Of a DNA stretch of 64,000 nucleotides, positions 38,180 through 49,986 are shown piece after piece. The DNA comes from Marimonas arenosa. Lineage in GTDB: Bacteria; Pseudomonadota; Alphaproteobacteria; Rhodobacterales; Rhodobacteraceae. Positions within the stretch are counted from its first letter, which is position 1. Every line of letters begins with the position of its first letter. Position numbers and translations under genes: made by a program. The notes under the pieces were generated by a model. The model searched no databases and had not been told where the DNA came from. It saw nothing but the letters and a program-made list of their open reading frames with translations. Location: NCBI RefSeq assembly GCF_030848945.1, contig NZ_JANHAX010000005.1, positions 186,001 to 250,000 of the forward strand. Direction: 5' to 3'.

Positions 38180-39535
38180 ATGAGCACCGCTTTGATCATT
38201 CTCGCCGCGGGGCAAGGCACGCGGATGAAATCCGATCTCCCGAAAGTTCTGCACGAGGTCGCCCATGCACCGCTGCTGGTGCATGCGATGAAATCCGGCG
38301 CCGGGTTCGACCCCGAGCGAACCGTAATTGTGGCCGGCCATGGCGCCGAGCAGGTCGCCGCGGTCGCGCGCGACTTCGATGACCGCGCCGAAGTCGTGCT
38401 TCAGGAGAAACAGCATGGCACCGGCCATGCCGTGCTCTGCGCCCGCGATGCGCTCCAAGGCTTCACCGGCGACGTTATCGTGCTTTATGGCGACACGCCC
38501 TTCATCCGCCCTGAAACGCTCGAGAAAATGGCCGAGGCGCGGCAAACCCACGATGTCGTGGTGTTGGGGTTCAAAGCCTCCGATCCGGGACGTTACGGCC
38601 GGCTGATCATGGCCGGAGACGTGCTGGAAGCGATTGTCGAGCACGCCGATGCATCGATTGAGGAACGCGCCATAAACCTCTGTAACAGCGGGGTTGTTTG
38701 CGCTTCGAATGAGACGTTGTTCGGATTACTCGAAGGCGTGAGCAATGACAATGCCAGCGGCGAATACTACCTTACCGACATCGTCGCCATCGCCCGCGCC
38801 CGCGGCCTTTCGGCCACAGCCGTGACCTGCGACGAGACCGAAACCTTGGGCGTCAATTCCCGCGCTCAGCTGGCCGAGGCCGAGGTGGCCTTCCAGGCTC
38901 GCACCCGCGCCGAAGCGCTGGACAACGGCGTCACGATGCAGGCCCCGGATACGGTGTTTTTCGCGCATGACACCGTGATCGGCCGCGATGCGCTGATCGA
39001 GCCAAACGTCGTCTTCGGACCCGAGGTGACCATTGAGTCCGGCGCCCGGATCCGTGCCTTTTCACATCTCGAAGGCTGTCACGTTAGCCGCGGCGCCGTT
39101 GTCGGCCCGTTCGCCCGCCTGCGTCCTGGGGCAGAACTTGCCGAAAACGTCCATGTTGGCAATTTCGTCGAAATCAAGAACGCGACACTTGCCGAGGGCG
39201 CCAAGGCCAATCATCTGACCTATCTCGGCGACGCCAGTGTTGGCCAAGACACCAATATCGGCGCCGGCACCATCACCTGCAACTATGACGGCGTGATGAA
39301 ACACCGCACCGAGATCGGCGCGCGCAGCTTCATCGGCTCGAACACCATGCTGATCGCGCCGGTCAAGGTCGGCGACGAGGCGATGACCGCCACCAGCACC
39401 ACGGTCAACAAGGACGTGCCCGATGGCGCCATGGCGATCGGCCGCGCCGACCAGGTCAACAAGCCGGGCATGGCGCGCAAGCTGATGGACATGCTCCGGG
39501 CCAAGAAAGCCAAGCGCTTGAAGGAGAGCAAGTAA
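38180..39535 (+). CDS. glmU: Bifunctional N-acetylglucosamine-1-phosphate uridyltransferase / glucosamine-1-phosphate acetyltransferase
   Basis: The enzyme makes UDP-GlcNAc for peptidoglycan and lipopolysaccharide. The N-terminal pyrophosphorylase domain has LAAGQGTRMKSDLPKVLH and YGDTPFIRPET; the C-terminal left-handed beta-helix has hexapeptide repeats with EIKNATLAEGAKANHLTYLG and NIGAGTITCNYDG, including the acetyltransferase residues. The 451-residue length is normal. The ATG at 38180 is chosen by the MSTALIILAAG start; the ribosome site (AAGAGAAA) is weak. glmS follows directly. Confidence 0.97.
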   Translation: MSTALIILAAGQGTRMKSDLPKVLHEVAHAPLLVHAMKSGAGFDPERTVIVAGHGAEQVAAVARDFDDRAEVVLQEKQHGTGHAVLCARDALQGFTGDVIVLYGDTPFIRPETLEKMAEARQTHDVVVLGFKASDPGRYGRLIMAGDVLEAIVEHADASIEERAINLCNSGVVCASNETLFGLLEGVSNDNASGEYYLTDIVAIARARGLSATAVTCDETETLGVNSRAQLAEAEVAFQARTRAEALDNGVTMQAPDTVFFAHDTVIGRDALIEPNVVFGPEVTIESGARIRAFSHLEGCHVSRGAVVGPFARLRPGAELAENVHVGNFVEIKNATLAEGAKANHLTYLGDASVGQDTNIGAGTITCNYDGVMKHRTEIGARSFIGSNTMLIAPVKVGDEAMTATSTTVNKDVPDGAMAIGRADQVNKPGMARKLMDMLRAKKAKRLKESK

Positions 39536-41358
<1,823 letters not shown>

Positions 41359-41359
<1 letters not shown>

Positions 41360-41892
41360 TGGCCACACAGTTCCCCGCCTTTGAGCCCCAGCACATCGCC
41401 TTCATCGAAGAACAACACATTTTTTTCGTCGGCACCGCAGCCCCAGACGGACGTGTAAACCTCTCGCCCAAGGGTTCTGACAGCCTGCGCGTGCCCGGGC
41501 CAAACCGAATCCTGTGGCGCAACCTGACCGGCTCGGGCAACGAAACCGCCGGCCACCTGATGCAAGCCAACCGCATGACGTTGATGTGGTGCGCCTTCAC
41601 CACCCGACCGCTCATTCTGCGCGCTTATGGCGCTGCCCGAACCATTCATAGCGATGACCCCGAGTGGGTCGAGCTCAACAGCCATTTCCCGCCCCATATC
41701 GGCGCCCGGCAGGTCTATGACATGGCGATCGACCTGGTACAGACCTCCTGCGGCTACGCCGTGCCGCTCATGGATTTCCGCGCTGACCGCGACACGCTCG
41801 ATATTTGGAGCGAGGACCGCGGCGCAGACGGAATCCGCACCTATTGGGACAAGAAGAACGGCCAGACTATCGACGGCGCTCCGACACGATGA
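41359..41892 (+). CDS. Pyridoxamine 5'-phosphate oxidase-family (split-barrel FMN) protein
   Basis: The 177-residue protein has the split-barrel flavin-binding pattern: FIEEQHIFFVGTAAPDGRVNLSPK at the N-terminus, RILWRNLTGSGNETAGHL, and MTLMWCAFTTRPLILRAYG. It is not the vitamin B6 enzyme PdxH itself; the substrate is unknown. Its ATG overlaps the glmS stop by one base (TAATG) and its stop overlaps the next gene by four, so it is carried on the glmUS transcript. Confidence 0.85.
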
Positions 41893-42563
41893 CGCTGGAT
41901 GACGCGCTCGCCGCCCTCCGCGACTTGATCGAACCTGGCCGCGCCGAGGGCCAGGCGAAATACCATAAGCAGAGCCGCGAGGTTCTCGGCGTCCCCAACC
42001 CTGCCCTTAACGATCTGACCAAGATTTGGCGCCAGTCGCTGACGGTCGAAGAGCGCGTCGCGCTCGCCGATCAGCTTTGGAAAACCGACATCTTTGAAGC
42101 TCGCATCGCCGCCGCCAAGCTACTGACCCAGGCGCGCATCCGCCCGGATGACGCGGTCTGGACGCTGATCCAGAGGTGGGTGCCTGAGTTCGACAGCTGG
42201 GCGATCGCCGATCACGCCTGCATGGCCGGTCAGAAGCGGCTGATGGCCGATTCAACCCGCATCGCCGACGTGGAGTCCTGGACCCGCTCGGATCACTTGT
42301 GGACTCGCCGAGCTGCGCTGGTCATCACTCTGCCTTGGACAAAGCAGAACCATCCCAAGCCGCAAGATCTCGAAATCCGTGACCGCGTACTGGACTGGGC
42401 GGCGACCTATGTGGACGATCCCGACTGGTTCATCCAGAAGGCGGTGGCCTGGTGGTTGCGCGACCTATCGAAACATGACCCTGCCCGCACTCGCGCGTTT
42501 CTGACCACCCACGGCGACCGGATGAAACCCTTCGCCCGAAAGGAAGCCGGGAAATACCTCTGA
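41889..42563 (+). CDS. AlkD-like DNA alkylation repair protein
   Basis: The 224-residue, all-helical protein fits the HEAT-like-repeat DNA glycosylase family: YHKQSREVLGVPNPALNDLTK near the N-terminus, a central EFDSWAIADHACMAG, and C-terminal WFIQKAVAWWLRDLSKHDP with the aromatic/Asp surface that in AlkD contacts alkylated bases. Members excise 3-methyl- and 7-methyl-purines; whether this one is active is not shown. The ATG overlaps the preceding stop (ATGA). Confidence 0.85.
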   Translation: MTLDDALAALRDLIEPGRAEGQAKYHKQSREVLGVPNPALNDLTKIWRQSLTVEERVALADQLWKTDIFEARIAAAKLLTQARIRPDDAVWTLIQRWVPEFDSWAIADHACMAGQKRLMADSTRIADVESWTRSDHLWTRRAALVITLPWTKQNHPKPQDLEIRDRVLDWAATYVDDPDWFIQKAVAWWLRDLSKHDPARTRAFLTTHGDRMKPFARKEAGKYL

Positions 42564-42608
42564 GCCAGGCACATCGCTGGTTTCAACGGCATCAAGCAGG
42601 CCAGTAAA

Positions 42609-43115
42609 TTATTCGGCATAGACCTCAACCTCTGGCAGGTCGGTCAGCGGTGCCTCGATCACGCGAAGGGCCGCCAGCGACATCCGGCTGCCTGCCGTGA
42701 CCGGCGCGTCGATCGGAATCAGGTCGAGCTGCACCGCCTTGCCATTGACCGGATAGACAACCCTACCCTTGCCAGGCCTGGACACCAGTGGTGTCCTGAT
42801 CCAAAGACCAGGTTCCGTCGGATCGCCCAGCGAGGCCACGGTCCGCCCGAGCAGTCGCCCTTCACCGCTTGCCTGCGCCGCTGTCGCCGCCGCCGCGGCA
42901 GACTGTTTTTCAGCTGCACTGGTGGTGTCGAACTCGGAAACCGTCCGCGCGCCCGCCGGTGGTCTGGCTACTGTAGAACCCTCGCCAGGCCGCGCCACCG
43001 GCCGGATCTGACCGCTGCCCGCGATCTCCGGCCCGATAGTCTGATTTCCCATTGGCTGTTGCGCGCAACCGGCGCCCAAAACCACCGCACCCAGTGCAAT
43101 GCATACCCGTTTCAT
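42609..43115 (-). CDS. Probable lipoprotein of unknown function
   Basis: The 168-residue product has a signal sequence with lipobox GAGC at about residue 17. A low-complexity Pro/Ala/Gly region (about 20-85) separates this anchor from a C-terminal half with [19 protein letters not shown] and a predicted beta-rich end. No enzyme motif is seen. It is transcribed away from moaA, with 89 bases between their starts, and converges on the AlkD-like gene across 45 bases without a clear hairpin. Confidence 0.75.
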   Translation of the reverse strand: MKRVCIALGAVVLGAGCAQQPMGNQTIGPEIAGSGQIRPVARPGEGSTVARPPAGARTVSEFDTTSAAEKQSAAAAATAAQASGEGRLLGRTVASLGDPTEPGLWIRTPLVSRPGKGRVVYPVNGKAVQLDLIPIDAPVTAGSRMSLAALRVIEAPLTDLPEVEVYAE

Positions 43116-43204
43116 GGCGGCAACCTATTCGCCTCCGACCAAAGCATCAACGTGCAACAATCTCTCTTGCGCGGCGCCCTGCCGACCCTTACCTTCATTC
43201 CGTC

Positions 43205-44212
43205 ATGACAGCCCCTCTGATGGACCCCTTCGCGCGCCCGATTTCCTATCTGCGCCTTTCGGTCACCGACCGTTGCGATTTCCGCTGCGCCTATTGCATG
43301 TCGGAAAACATGACCTTCCTGCCCAAGAAGGAATTGCTGACGTTGGAAGAGCTCGATCGCATCAGCTCGGCCTTCGTTCGGCTCGGGGTCGAGAAGCTGC
43401 GAATCACCGGTGGCGAACCGTTGGTGCGCCGCGATATCCTGACCTATTTCCGCGCCATGTCGCGCCACCTCGAAAGCGGGGCGCTCAAGGAACTCACACT
43501 GACCACCAACGGCTCGCAGCTGCATCGCTTCGCGCAGGACCTCGCCGATGCCGGCGTACGCCGCGTCAACATCTCGCTTGATACGCTCGATGCCGAGAAA
43601 TTCGCTCGTGTCACCCGGTGGGGCCGGCTCGACAACGTCCTGCGCGGCATCGACGCCGCCCAGGCGGCCGGGCTCCGCGTCAAGATCAATGCCGTCGCGC
43701 TCAAGGGCTTCAACGAGGCTGAGTTGATCCCGATGACCGAATGGGCCGGGTCGCGTGACATGGACCTTACCTGGATCGAGGTCATGCCGATGGGCGAGGA
43801 TTTCGGCACCGATGACCGGCTGGGTCAGTATTGGCCACTCAAAGACCTGCGCGCCCGGTTGGCCGAAACCTATACGCTGACCGACCTTGCCGAACGGTCG
43901 GGCGGCCCCGCCCGCTATGTGCGGCTGGAAGAGACCGGCCAAAAGATCGGCTTCATCACCCCCCTGACCCATAACTTCTGCGAAAGCTGCAACCGGGTGC
44001 GGCTGACCTGCACCGGCGAGCTTTACATGTGCCTCGGCCAGGAAGACCGTGCCGATCTGCGCGCGCCTCTGCGGGCCTCCAGCGACGACGACCTGCTGGA
44101 GGAGGCGATCCGTGCCGCCATCGCCCGCAAGCCCAAAGGACATGACTTCGACTATTCGCGCCAGACGGTTAGCGGTCAGATGACCCGTCACATGAGCCAC
44201 ACCGGCGGATAG
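43205..44212 (+). CDS. moaA: GTP 3',8-cyclase (molybdenum cofactor biosynthesis protein A)
   Basis: This radical SAM enzyme converts GTP to the cyclic precursor used by MoaC in the first stage of molybdenum cofactor synthesis. The N-terminal cluster motif CDFRCAYC binds [16 protein letters not shown] follows, and the second C-terminal cluster is in [18 protein letters not shown]. The C-terminal double-Gly tail HTGG is intact, which in MoaA is needed for activity. The frame is open upstream, but ATG 43205 (or 43220) gives the usual length of about 335 residues. Confidence 0.96.
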   Translation: MTAPLMDPFARPISYLRLSVTDRCDFRCAYCMSENMTFLPKKELLTLEELDRISSAFVRLGVEKLRITGGEPLVRRDILTYFRAMSRHLESGALKELTLTTNGSQLHRFAQDLADAGVRRVNISLDTLDAEKFARVTRWGRLDNVLRGIDAAQAAGLRVKINAVALKGFNEAELIPMTEWAGSRDMDLTWIEVMPMGEDFGTDDRLGQYWPLKDLRARLAETYTLTDLAERSGGPARYVRLEETGQKIGFITPLTHNFCESCNRVRLTCTGELYMCLGQEDRADLRAPLRASSDDDLLEEAIRAAIARKPKGHDFDYSRQTVSGQMTRHMSHTGG

Positions 44213-44325
44213 ACACACCCAAAAGATGACTTGGCGGAAAGCCGCGCACCTCGGAATAGAAAATCCGGGCGCTTTCCTGTATGGTTTGAGCATTCAGTAA
44301 GTGCGATTTTTCCGGGAGTTATGTC

Positions 44326-45864
44326 ATGGATCGAAAAGTCGGACGGCAACTTGAGAAACTCATGGACGAGACCACCGGCCGTTGCGCAGATGTGATCGTC
44401 CAGTTCAAATCGGAAAAAAGCACAACGCTGGAGCAGCTTCTCGAAGCCGCGGTCGATACCGAGCGGTCGCGATCTCTGATGGTCGATCCGATGAACATGC
44501 TGCCGCCACCCCGCAAGGAGATGGAAAAGGCCAAGCCCACCCGTCGTATCCTGCGCCAGCAGAACGCCAGCCTGTCGGCGCAGGTGGCGCTTCGGTCGTT
44601 CGCGGCTGCGGCGCTGACCGACACCAGCGGTTTGATTTCCGGCTTCTTGTCGTCACAAATCGTCTCTGCCGCGGTTGCGGAAGTGCGCAAATACAAGACC
44701 CGCGAACAAGAAGCTCGGCCCAGCCGTCTCAACAACATTGCCGGTGCGAGGATCATGGTCCGACGTAGCGATCTGCCGGGCATCGTCGGGGAGCACATCG
44801 ACGCGGTCGAGGGCGTCTATGAAAACGCCGCGATCAAAGCGCCGCGAGTCAGCCCTGCACAGGAAGACACGCTCGGCAGAGAGGGCGAATATCTCGGTGC
44901 GACATGGGGGCTGGAACGCACCAAGGCGCTCAGCACCTGGAGTGCGTTCGGAACGCGAGGAAAGCGGGCAAATGGCGACCCGGTACGCGTCGCCGTTCTC
45001 GACACAAGGATCGACGCCACCCACCCCGACCTGGTCGGGAAGGTAGCCGATTTTGCGGAATTCGACACCACCGGCAATATCAACCAGCAGGGCGTGGCCA
45101 ATGCGCGCGACAGCGGCCGCCATGGCACCCATGTCGCCGGCACGATTGTCGGCGGCAACGCCAGCGGTGGCTGGATCGGCATGGCGCCCGACGCCGAACT
45201 GATCGCCGGTCTGGTGCTCGACGGCGACAAGGGCGGCACGCTGGCCCAGGTCATCGCCGGCATCGACTGGTCTGTCACTTCGGGCGCGTCGGTGATCAAC
45301 ATGTCACTCGGCGGTCTCACGTTCGACCCGTCCGTCGATACGCCCTATCAGCGCGCCCTGGTCGATGCCCTGGTCAACGGCGTCCTGGTGGTGGCCGCCA
45401 TCGGCAATGACGGTCATCAAACCACCGGCGCACCGGGAAACGACTATTTCTCGCTTGCGGTCGGGGCGCACGACATCCACTCGCGCTGCGCCGGGTTCAG
45501 CGCGGGCCGCACCCATATCCTGCAGCAATCGAACTTCATCAACGATGATTTCCTGCCCCTCGTCTACACCAAGCCCGATGTCTCGGCGCCCGGCGTCGCG
45601 GTGAAGTCTTCGGTTCCGGGCGGCACCTACGAGAGGTTCAACGGAACCTCGATGGCCACGCCGCATGTTGCCGGGGCCGCCGCGCTCCTGCTGGCGGCAG
45701 TCGACTTCTCGGGGCTGCAACCTCTGAAACAGGCCCTGACCGCCAAGGACTTCCTGCTTGGCGGTGTCGCCGACCTCGGCGAGGCTGGACAGGACCAGCG
45801 CTTTGGCTATGGCGCCATCAACGTGCTAAAGTCGATTGACGAAGCCAGGAAACGCGATTTCTGA
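44326..45864 (+). CDS. Subtilisin-like S8 serine protease without signal peptide
   Basis: The 512-residue protein has a complete catalytic triad: Asp226 in [15 protein letters not shown], His266 in [10 protein letters not shown] and Ser442 in [12 protein letters not shown]. The first ~200 residues are not a signal peptide: they contain a charged segment (10-130) and an I9-propeptide-like end (about 135-165, [20 protein letters not shown] then VEGVYEN). It would therefore act in the cytoplasm, or be exported by another route. GGGAG lies 7 bases before the ATG. The small gene that follows encodes a related I9-like protein. Confidence 0.92.
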   Translation: MDRKVGRQLEKLMDETTGRCADVIVQFKSEKSTTLEQLLEAAVDTERSRSLMVDPMNMLPPPRKEMEKAKPTRRILRQQNASLSAQVALRSFAAAALTDTSGLISGFLSSQIVSAAVAEVRKYKTREQEARPSRLNNIAGARIMVRRSDLPGIVGEHIDAVEGVYENAAIKAPRVSPAQEDTLGREGEYLGATWGLERTKALSTWSAFGTRGKRANGDPVRVAVLDTRIDATHPDLVGKVADFAEFDTTGNINQQGVANARDSGRHGTHVAGTIVGGNASGGWIGMAPDAELIAGLVLDGDKGGTLAQVIAGIDWSVTSGASVINMSLGGLTFDPSVDTPYQRALVDALVNGVLVVAAIGNDGHQTTGAPGNDYFSLAVGAHDIHSRCAGFSAGRTHILQQSNFINDDFLPLVYTKPDVSAPGVAVKSSVPGGTYERFNGTSMATPHVAGAAALLLAAVDFSGLQPLKQALTAKDFLLGGVADLGEAGQDQRFGYGAINVLKSIDEARKRDF

Positions 45865-45898
45865 TCCTTTGCTCCTCGAAGTAACGCGAGAATGTGAC

Positions 45899-46270
45899 AT
45901 GCCGGCTGCCGGCCCGACCTCTTCTAAACCCCGTGAACCGGAGGCCAAGATCGCGGCTCCGGTTCGCCGGTTCTTTGCCGAGCACCCCGACGACGCGCTT
46001 CAGGTCCTCGTGGTCCTCGACGTGCCGCAACCGGATCTGAGCTTTCTGGTGTCACCATCGGCCGAAAGCGACTCGACAGACGTCAGCCAGGCGCGGAAAG
46101 AGGCGGCGGAACAGTCGGTCGCAGACCTTTTGGAACGGCACGGCGGCGCATTGATCCGCCGCTTGCCGAATGCCTCAAGCCTTCTGGCCGCTGTTGACCG
46201 AAGCACACTCGACGCTCTGGCCGAGTCTCCGGACGTGGCCGAAATCGTCGCCAACGAAACCCTCAGGTGA
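45899..46270 (+). CDS. Stand-alone peptidase-inhibitor I9-like (propeptide-like) protein
   Basis: The 123-residue protein, without signal peptide or membrane helix, begins 34 bases after the subtilase stop. DALQVLVVLDVP gives a first strand, a helical stretch follows, and the end LIRRLPNASSLLAAVD, then STLDALAESPDVAEIVANE, fits the I9 fold that forms subtilisin propeptides and free protease inhibitors. It parallels the N-terminus of the neighbouring protease. It may inhibit, fold or target that enzyme; this is inferred from fold and position. The upstream frame reaches 45836 by a TTG, but the ATG at 45899 is preferred. Confidence 0.72.
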   Translation: MPAAGPTSSKPREPEAKIAAPVRRFFAEHPDDALQVLVVLDVPQPDLSFLVSPSAESDSTDVSQARKEAAEQSVADLLERHGGALIRRLPNASSLLAAVDRSTLDALAESPDVAEIVANETLR

Positions 46271-46288
46271 TCAGGTCCGGGTCGCGGA

Positions 46289-47452
46289 TCACGCCACCGG
46301 CAAACGCTTCTCGACGATCTCGGCATACCACGAACAGCCCGCCGGAATCGCGTCGTCGTTGAAGTTATATTCCGGATGGTGGACATGGGCCGTGTCACCG
46401 TTGCCGACCAGGATATAGGCGCCCGGCCGCTCCTCCAGCATGAATGCGAAATCCTCGCCCCCCATCACCAGAGGCGCCTCGTCGCAATCGCCCGAGACCG
46501 ATTTGGCGACCTCGATGGCAAAATCCGTTTGCTCGGGATGGTTCACCATCACCGGATAGCCACGGAAATACTGAACCTCGGCGCTGCCGCCGAACGTGGC
46601 CGCAATGCCGGTGCAGATTTCGTTGATCCGGCGTTCGGCCAGATCGCGCATCTCAGGCGACATGGTCCGCACCGTGCCCTTCAGGTGCACCGCTTGCGGG
46701 ATAACGTTGAAGGCGGTTGACGAGGTCTCGAACGACGTCACCGACACGACGATGCGATCGACCGGATCGGCGTTGCGACTGGCGATGGTCTGCAACGCCA
46801 TCACCGCCTGCGACGCCATTACCGTCGGGTCGATCGTCTCATGCGGCTTGGCGGCATGGCCACCCTTGCCGGTCAGCGTAATGTCGAACTGGTCGGTGGC
46901 GGCGAAGAAGGCGCCGGACCGGATGGCGAATGATCCCACCGGGCGGCCGGGCCAATTGTGCATGCCGTAGACTTCGTGGATGTTGAACTGCTTCATCATC
47001 CCGTCGTCGCACATTTCCTTGCCGCCGCCGCCACCTTCCTCGGCGGGCTGGAAGATCACCACGGCGGTACCATCGAAATTGCGCGTCTCGGCCAGGTATT
47101 TCGCCGCTCCGAGCAGCATCGCTGTATGACCGTCATGGCCACAGGCATGCATCGCGCCCGGCACCTCGCTGGCATAGTCCACACCGGTCGCTTCCTCGAT
47201 TGGCAGTGCATCCATGTCAGCGCGCAAACCTATGACCTTTCCGGATTTATCGCTCTTTCCCCGGATCACACCGACGACCCCTGTGCGGCCGATTCCGGTC
47301 ACCACCTCATCGCAGCCGAATTCGTGCAACTTCTCCGCCACCAGCGCCGCGGTGCGGTGCGTGTCGAACAACAGTTCGGGGTGGGCATGAATATCCCGGC
47401 GCCACGCGGTGATCTCGTCGTGCAGTTCGGCCAATCGGTTCTTTACCGGCAT
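46289..47452 (-). CDS. M20D-family amidohydrolase (hippurate hydrolase-like), copy 2
   Basis: The 387-residue zinc/manganese hydrolase cleaves amide bonds of N-acyl amino acids or similar compounds. Metal ligands are in HACGHDGHTAMLLG (Cys and His), QPAEEGGGG (Glu) and MHNWPGRPVG (His), with the dimerisation-domain motif LTGKGGHAAKPHETIDP and a late EDFAFMLEERPGAYILVGNG. It is a clear paralogue of the next gene upstream, 19 bases away. The ATG at 47452 has AGGAG upstream. Confidence 0.9.
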   Translation of the reverse strand: MPVKNRLAELHDEITAWRRDIHAHPELLFDTHRTAALVAEKLHEFGCDEVVTGIGRTGVVGVIRGKSDKSGKVIGLRADMDALPIEEATGVDYASEVPGAMHACGHDGHTAMLLGAAKYLAETRNFDGTAVVIFQPAEEGGGGGKEMCDDGMMKQFNIHEVYGMHNWPGRPVGSFAIRSGAFFAATDQFDITLTGKGGHAAKPHETIDPTVMASQAVMALQTIASRNADPVDRIVVSVTSFETSSTAFNVIPQAVHLKGTVRTMSPEMRDLAERRINEICTGIAATFGGSAEVQYFRGYPVMVNHPEQTDFAIEVAKSVSGDCDEAPLVMGGEDFAFMLEERPGAYILVGNGDTAHVHHPEYNFNDDAIPAGCSWYAEIVEKRLPVA

Positions 47453-47471
47453 TTCTCTTTCTCCTGTTCGC

Positions 47472-48644
47472 TCAGTCCAAGGGCATCCGACGCTCGGCCA
47501 GCTCGGCAAAGAAGCTGGCACCGAAGGGGATCGCCGCATCATTGAATTCATAGGCCGGGTTGTGCAGACCGGCGCTGGACCCATTCCCGATCATCAGGAA
47601 CGCGCCCGGTCGCACGTCGAGAAAATCGGCGAAATCCTCGCTGCCCATGACCGGGTCCACGTCCAGATCCACAGCAGCCTCTCCCGCCACCGCACGCGCT
47701 GCCTCGCCGGCCCGCATCGTGCTGTCCAGATCATTGACCAGCGCCTCTCGGACGGCGTCGAAAGCCAGTTCGGCCTGCACATCGAACCCCTCGGCCGTCG
47801 CCTGAACCAGCGCTGTCATCCGGTCGCGGATCATCTCGCGCACCTCGGGCTCCATCGTCCGCACCGTGCCGCGCAACGAGACCGCATCGGGGATCACGTT
47901 GAAGGCATCGGACGAGCTGCGAAAACCGCAGACGGACAGGACGCCGGCTTTCACCGGATCAAGGTTGCGTGCCACGATCGACTGCAGCTGCGTCACCAGA
48001 TGCGCCCCCGCAAGCACCGGGTCCGAGGCCAGATGCGGCATCGCACCGTGTCCGCCCTTGCCGGTGATGGTGATCTCGAATCCCGAAGGCGCCGCCAGAA
48101 ACGGCCCCGGACGAGTCGCGAATTTTCCCACGGCGAGCCCGGGCCAGTTGTGCATCGCATACACCTCATCGAGGTCAAACCGCTCGATCACCCCGTCCGC
48201 AATCATTTGCTTCGCGCCGCCGCCGCCTTCTTCGGCGGGCTGAAAAAGAAGTACAACAGTGCCGTCGAAGTTCCTGGTTTCGCACAAGTATTTCGAAGCC
48301 CCTAAGAGCATCGCCGTATGACCGTCATGACCACAGGCATGCATCTTGCCCGGTGTCTGCGACGCATGCTCCAGCCCTGTCGCCTCTTCGATCGGCAGTG
48401 CGTCCATGTCGGCCCGGAATCCGATCACTCGGTCCGAACTATTCCTCCGCCCCCGGATCACCCCCACCACTCCGGTCCGGCCGACGCCCTCGACAACCTC
48501 GTCGCAGCCGAAGTTCCGCAGCAGCTCCGACACCCGAGCCGCGGTCCGTTGTTCTTCGAACCTTAGCTCGGGATGAGCATGGAAATCGCGCCGCCATTCG
48601 CTCATCTCGTCCGCCATCTCGGCAATTCTGTTACGCACGGGCAT
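47472..48644 (-). CDS. M20D-family amidohydrolase (hippurate hydrolase-like), copy 1
   Basis: The 390-residue protein shares its layout with the gene downstream: MPVRNRIAEM at the start, HACGHDGHTAMLLGASKYL, QPAEEGGGG, MHNWPGLAVG, ITGKGGHGAMPHLASDP and a C-terminal SEDFADFLDVRPGAFLMIGNG. All metal ligands are kept in both copies, so both may be active with different acyl or amino preferences. AAGGAT precedes the ATG. It follows the ArgE-like gene after 4 bases. Confidence 0.9.
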   Translation of the reverse strand: MPVRNRIAEMADEMSEWRRDFHAHPELRFEEQRTAARVSELLRNFGCDEVVEGVGRTGVVGVIRGRRNSSDRVIGFRADMDALPIEEATGLEHASQTPGKMHACGHDGHTAMLLGASKYLCETRNFDGTVVLLFQPAEEGGGGAKQMIADGVIERFDLDEVYAMHNWPGLAVGKFATRPGPFLAAPSGFEITITGKGGHGAMPHLASDPVLAGAHLVTQLQSIVARNLDPVKAGVLSVCGFRSSSDAFNVIPDAVSLRGTVRTMEPEVREMIRDRMTALVQATAEGFDVQAELAFDAVREALVNDLDSTMRAGEAARAVAGEAAVDLDVDPVMGSEDFADFLDVRPGAFLMIGNGSSAGLHNPAYEFNDAAIPFGASFFAELAERRMPLD

Positions 48645-48648
48645 CGGG

Positions 48649-49812
48649 TTATCCTTCCTTCAGAATCGCGATGAGGTCCTGCATGAACCCATGCCCGGCA
48701 TCGAACTGCGCCTTCGAGATATACTCGTCGGGCTGATGCGCCTGTTCGATGCTGCCCGGCCCGCAGATCACCGCCGAGTAACCCGCCTCCTGGAACTGGC
48801 CGGCCTCGGTGCCATAGCTCACCACATGCGTGCCGTTGTCACCGGTGATCCGGCGCGCCAACGCCTCGGCCTCGCCGTTCTCTTCCGGCTTCAGTCCCGG
48901 TACGTCGAACGGCATCTCGGTCACGATCTTCGCATCTGGATGGATGGCCTGCATGCCTGCTTCCACCTCGCGCACTTTCTCAAGATAAAGATTGCGCCAG
49001 AAATCCTTGGACTGACTTGGTAAAACCCGATAACCCATGACGAACTTGCAGTCCTTGGCGGTGATGTTGTTGGCCGTGCCGCCGGCGATGGTCCCAACAT
49101 GGCCAAGTGTCCAGGGCGGATCGAACATCGCCGCCACCGGGTCCGGCGTCTTGTCCATTTCCTCGGCGTTCACCGTGTTGACCCAGTCGATCAGGCGGGC
49201 TGCCTCCATGATCGCGCTGACGCCGGTGTGCTGAAGCGACGAATGCACCTCGAATCCCTGAACGAGCGTGGCAATCCCGATCCCGCCCTTGTGGCCGGTG
49301 ACCGCCCGCATCTCCGACGGCTCGCCCACGATTACGGCGCTCGCCTTGGGCAACGGCCCCTGCATGGCCCGGATCATTGGCGGCGCTCCGGTGCAGCCGA
49401 CCTCCTCGTCATAGGAAAGCGCGATCTGCAGCGGTCGTTTCACCCCCGTGCGATGCGCCTCGACCAGCGCCCAGAGCGCCAGTGCATCGAACCCTTTCAT
49501 GTCGCAGGTGCCGCGGCCAAAATATTTCCCGTCGCGCTCGGCCACCGTGAACGGGTCCGAGGTCCAGGGCTGACCGTCCACCGGCACAACGTCGGTGTGT
49601 CCGGACAGGATCACGCCGCCTTCCGCCTCCGGTCCGACATGGGCAAAGAGCGCCGCCTGCACGTTGTCTTCGCGATAGTGACGATGACAGGTGATGCCGT
49701 GGCCGGTCAGATAATCCTCGACCCAGTCCACCAGCGGCAGGTTCGAATCCCGGCTCACCGTCGGAAAGCTCACCAGCTTTTCCATGAGTTCCAACGGCGA
49801 CAATGTTCGCAT
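48649..49812 (-). CDS. argE: Acetylornithine deacetylase (M20A)
   Basis: The enzyme removes acetyl from N-acetylornithine in arginine synthesis, though related deacetylases have the same features. The metal centre is visible in ILSGHTDVVPVDGQPW, GRGTCDMKGFDALAL, SYDEEVGCTGAPP, VGEPSEM and QAHQPDEYIS. The 387-residue length matches the family. It leads two amidohydrolase genes in the same direction, so a catabolic role with them is also possible. The ATG at 49812 has only a weak ribosome site. Confidence 0.85.
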   Translation of the reverse strand: MRTLSPLELMEKLVSFPTVSRDSNLPLVDWVEDYLTGHGITCHRHYREDNVQAALFAHVGPEAEGGVILSGHTDVVPVDGQPWTSDPFTVAERDGKYFGRGTCDMKGFDALALWALVEAHRTGVKRPLQIALSYDEEVGCTGAPPMIRAMQGPLPKASAVIVGEPSEMRAVTGHKGGIGIATLVQGFEVHSSLQHTGVSAIMEAARLIDWVNTVNAEEMDKTPDPVAAMFDPPWTLGHVGTIAGGTANNITAKDCKFVMGYRVLPSQSKDFWRNLYLEKVREVEAGMQAIHPDAKIVTEMPFDVPGLKPEENGEAEALARRITGDNGTHVVSYGTEAGQFQEAGYSAVICGPGSIEQAHQPDEYISKAQFDAGHGFMQDLIAILKEG

Positions 49813-49919
49813 TCGGTCCGGCCCTGTTCGCTATTCCCAGCCCTGGGCGCAGCCGGGCCGGATCATCGTTACGCTAGCTTGGCGTCCGTGCGGACGCAAT
49901 TGCCAGTTCGCCCGGCATG

Positions 49920-49948
49920 AAAAAAACCGGGCGTCAAACGACGCCCGG
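49920..49948 (-). terminator. Rho-independent terminator of the 61-residue protein gene
   Basis: A perfect 9-bp GC stem (CCGGGCGTC / GACGCCCGG) with a 4-base loop is followed on the minus strand by seven T. It begins 38 bases after the small-gene stop and separates that gene from argE. This is the strongest intrinsic terminator in the window. Confidence 0.9.
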
Positions 49949-49986
49949 CTTCATACGGTTCGCTGCTCCGAACGGAGCGGAGCGGA

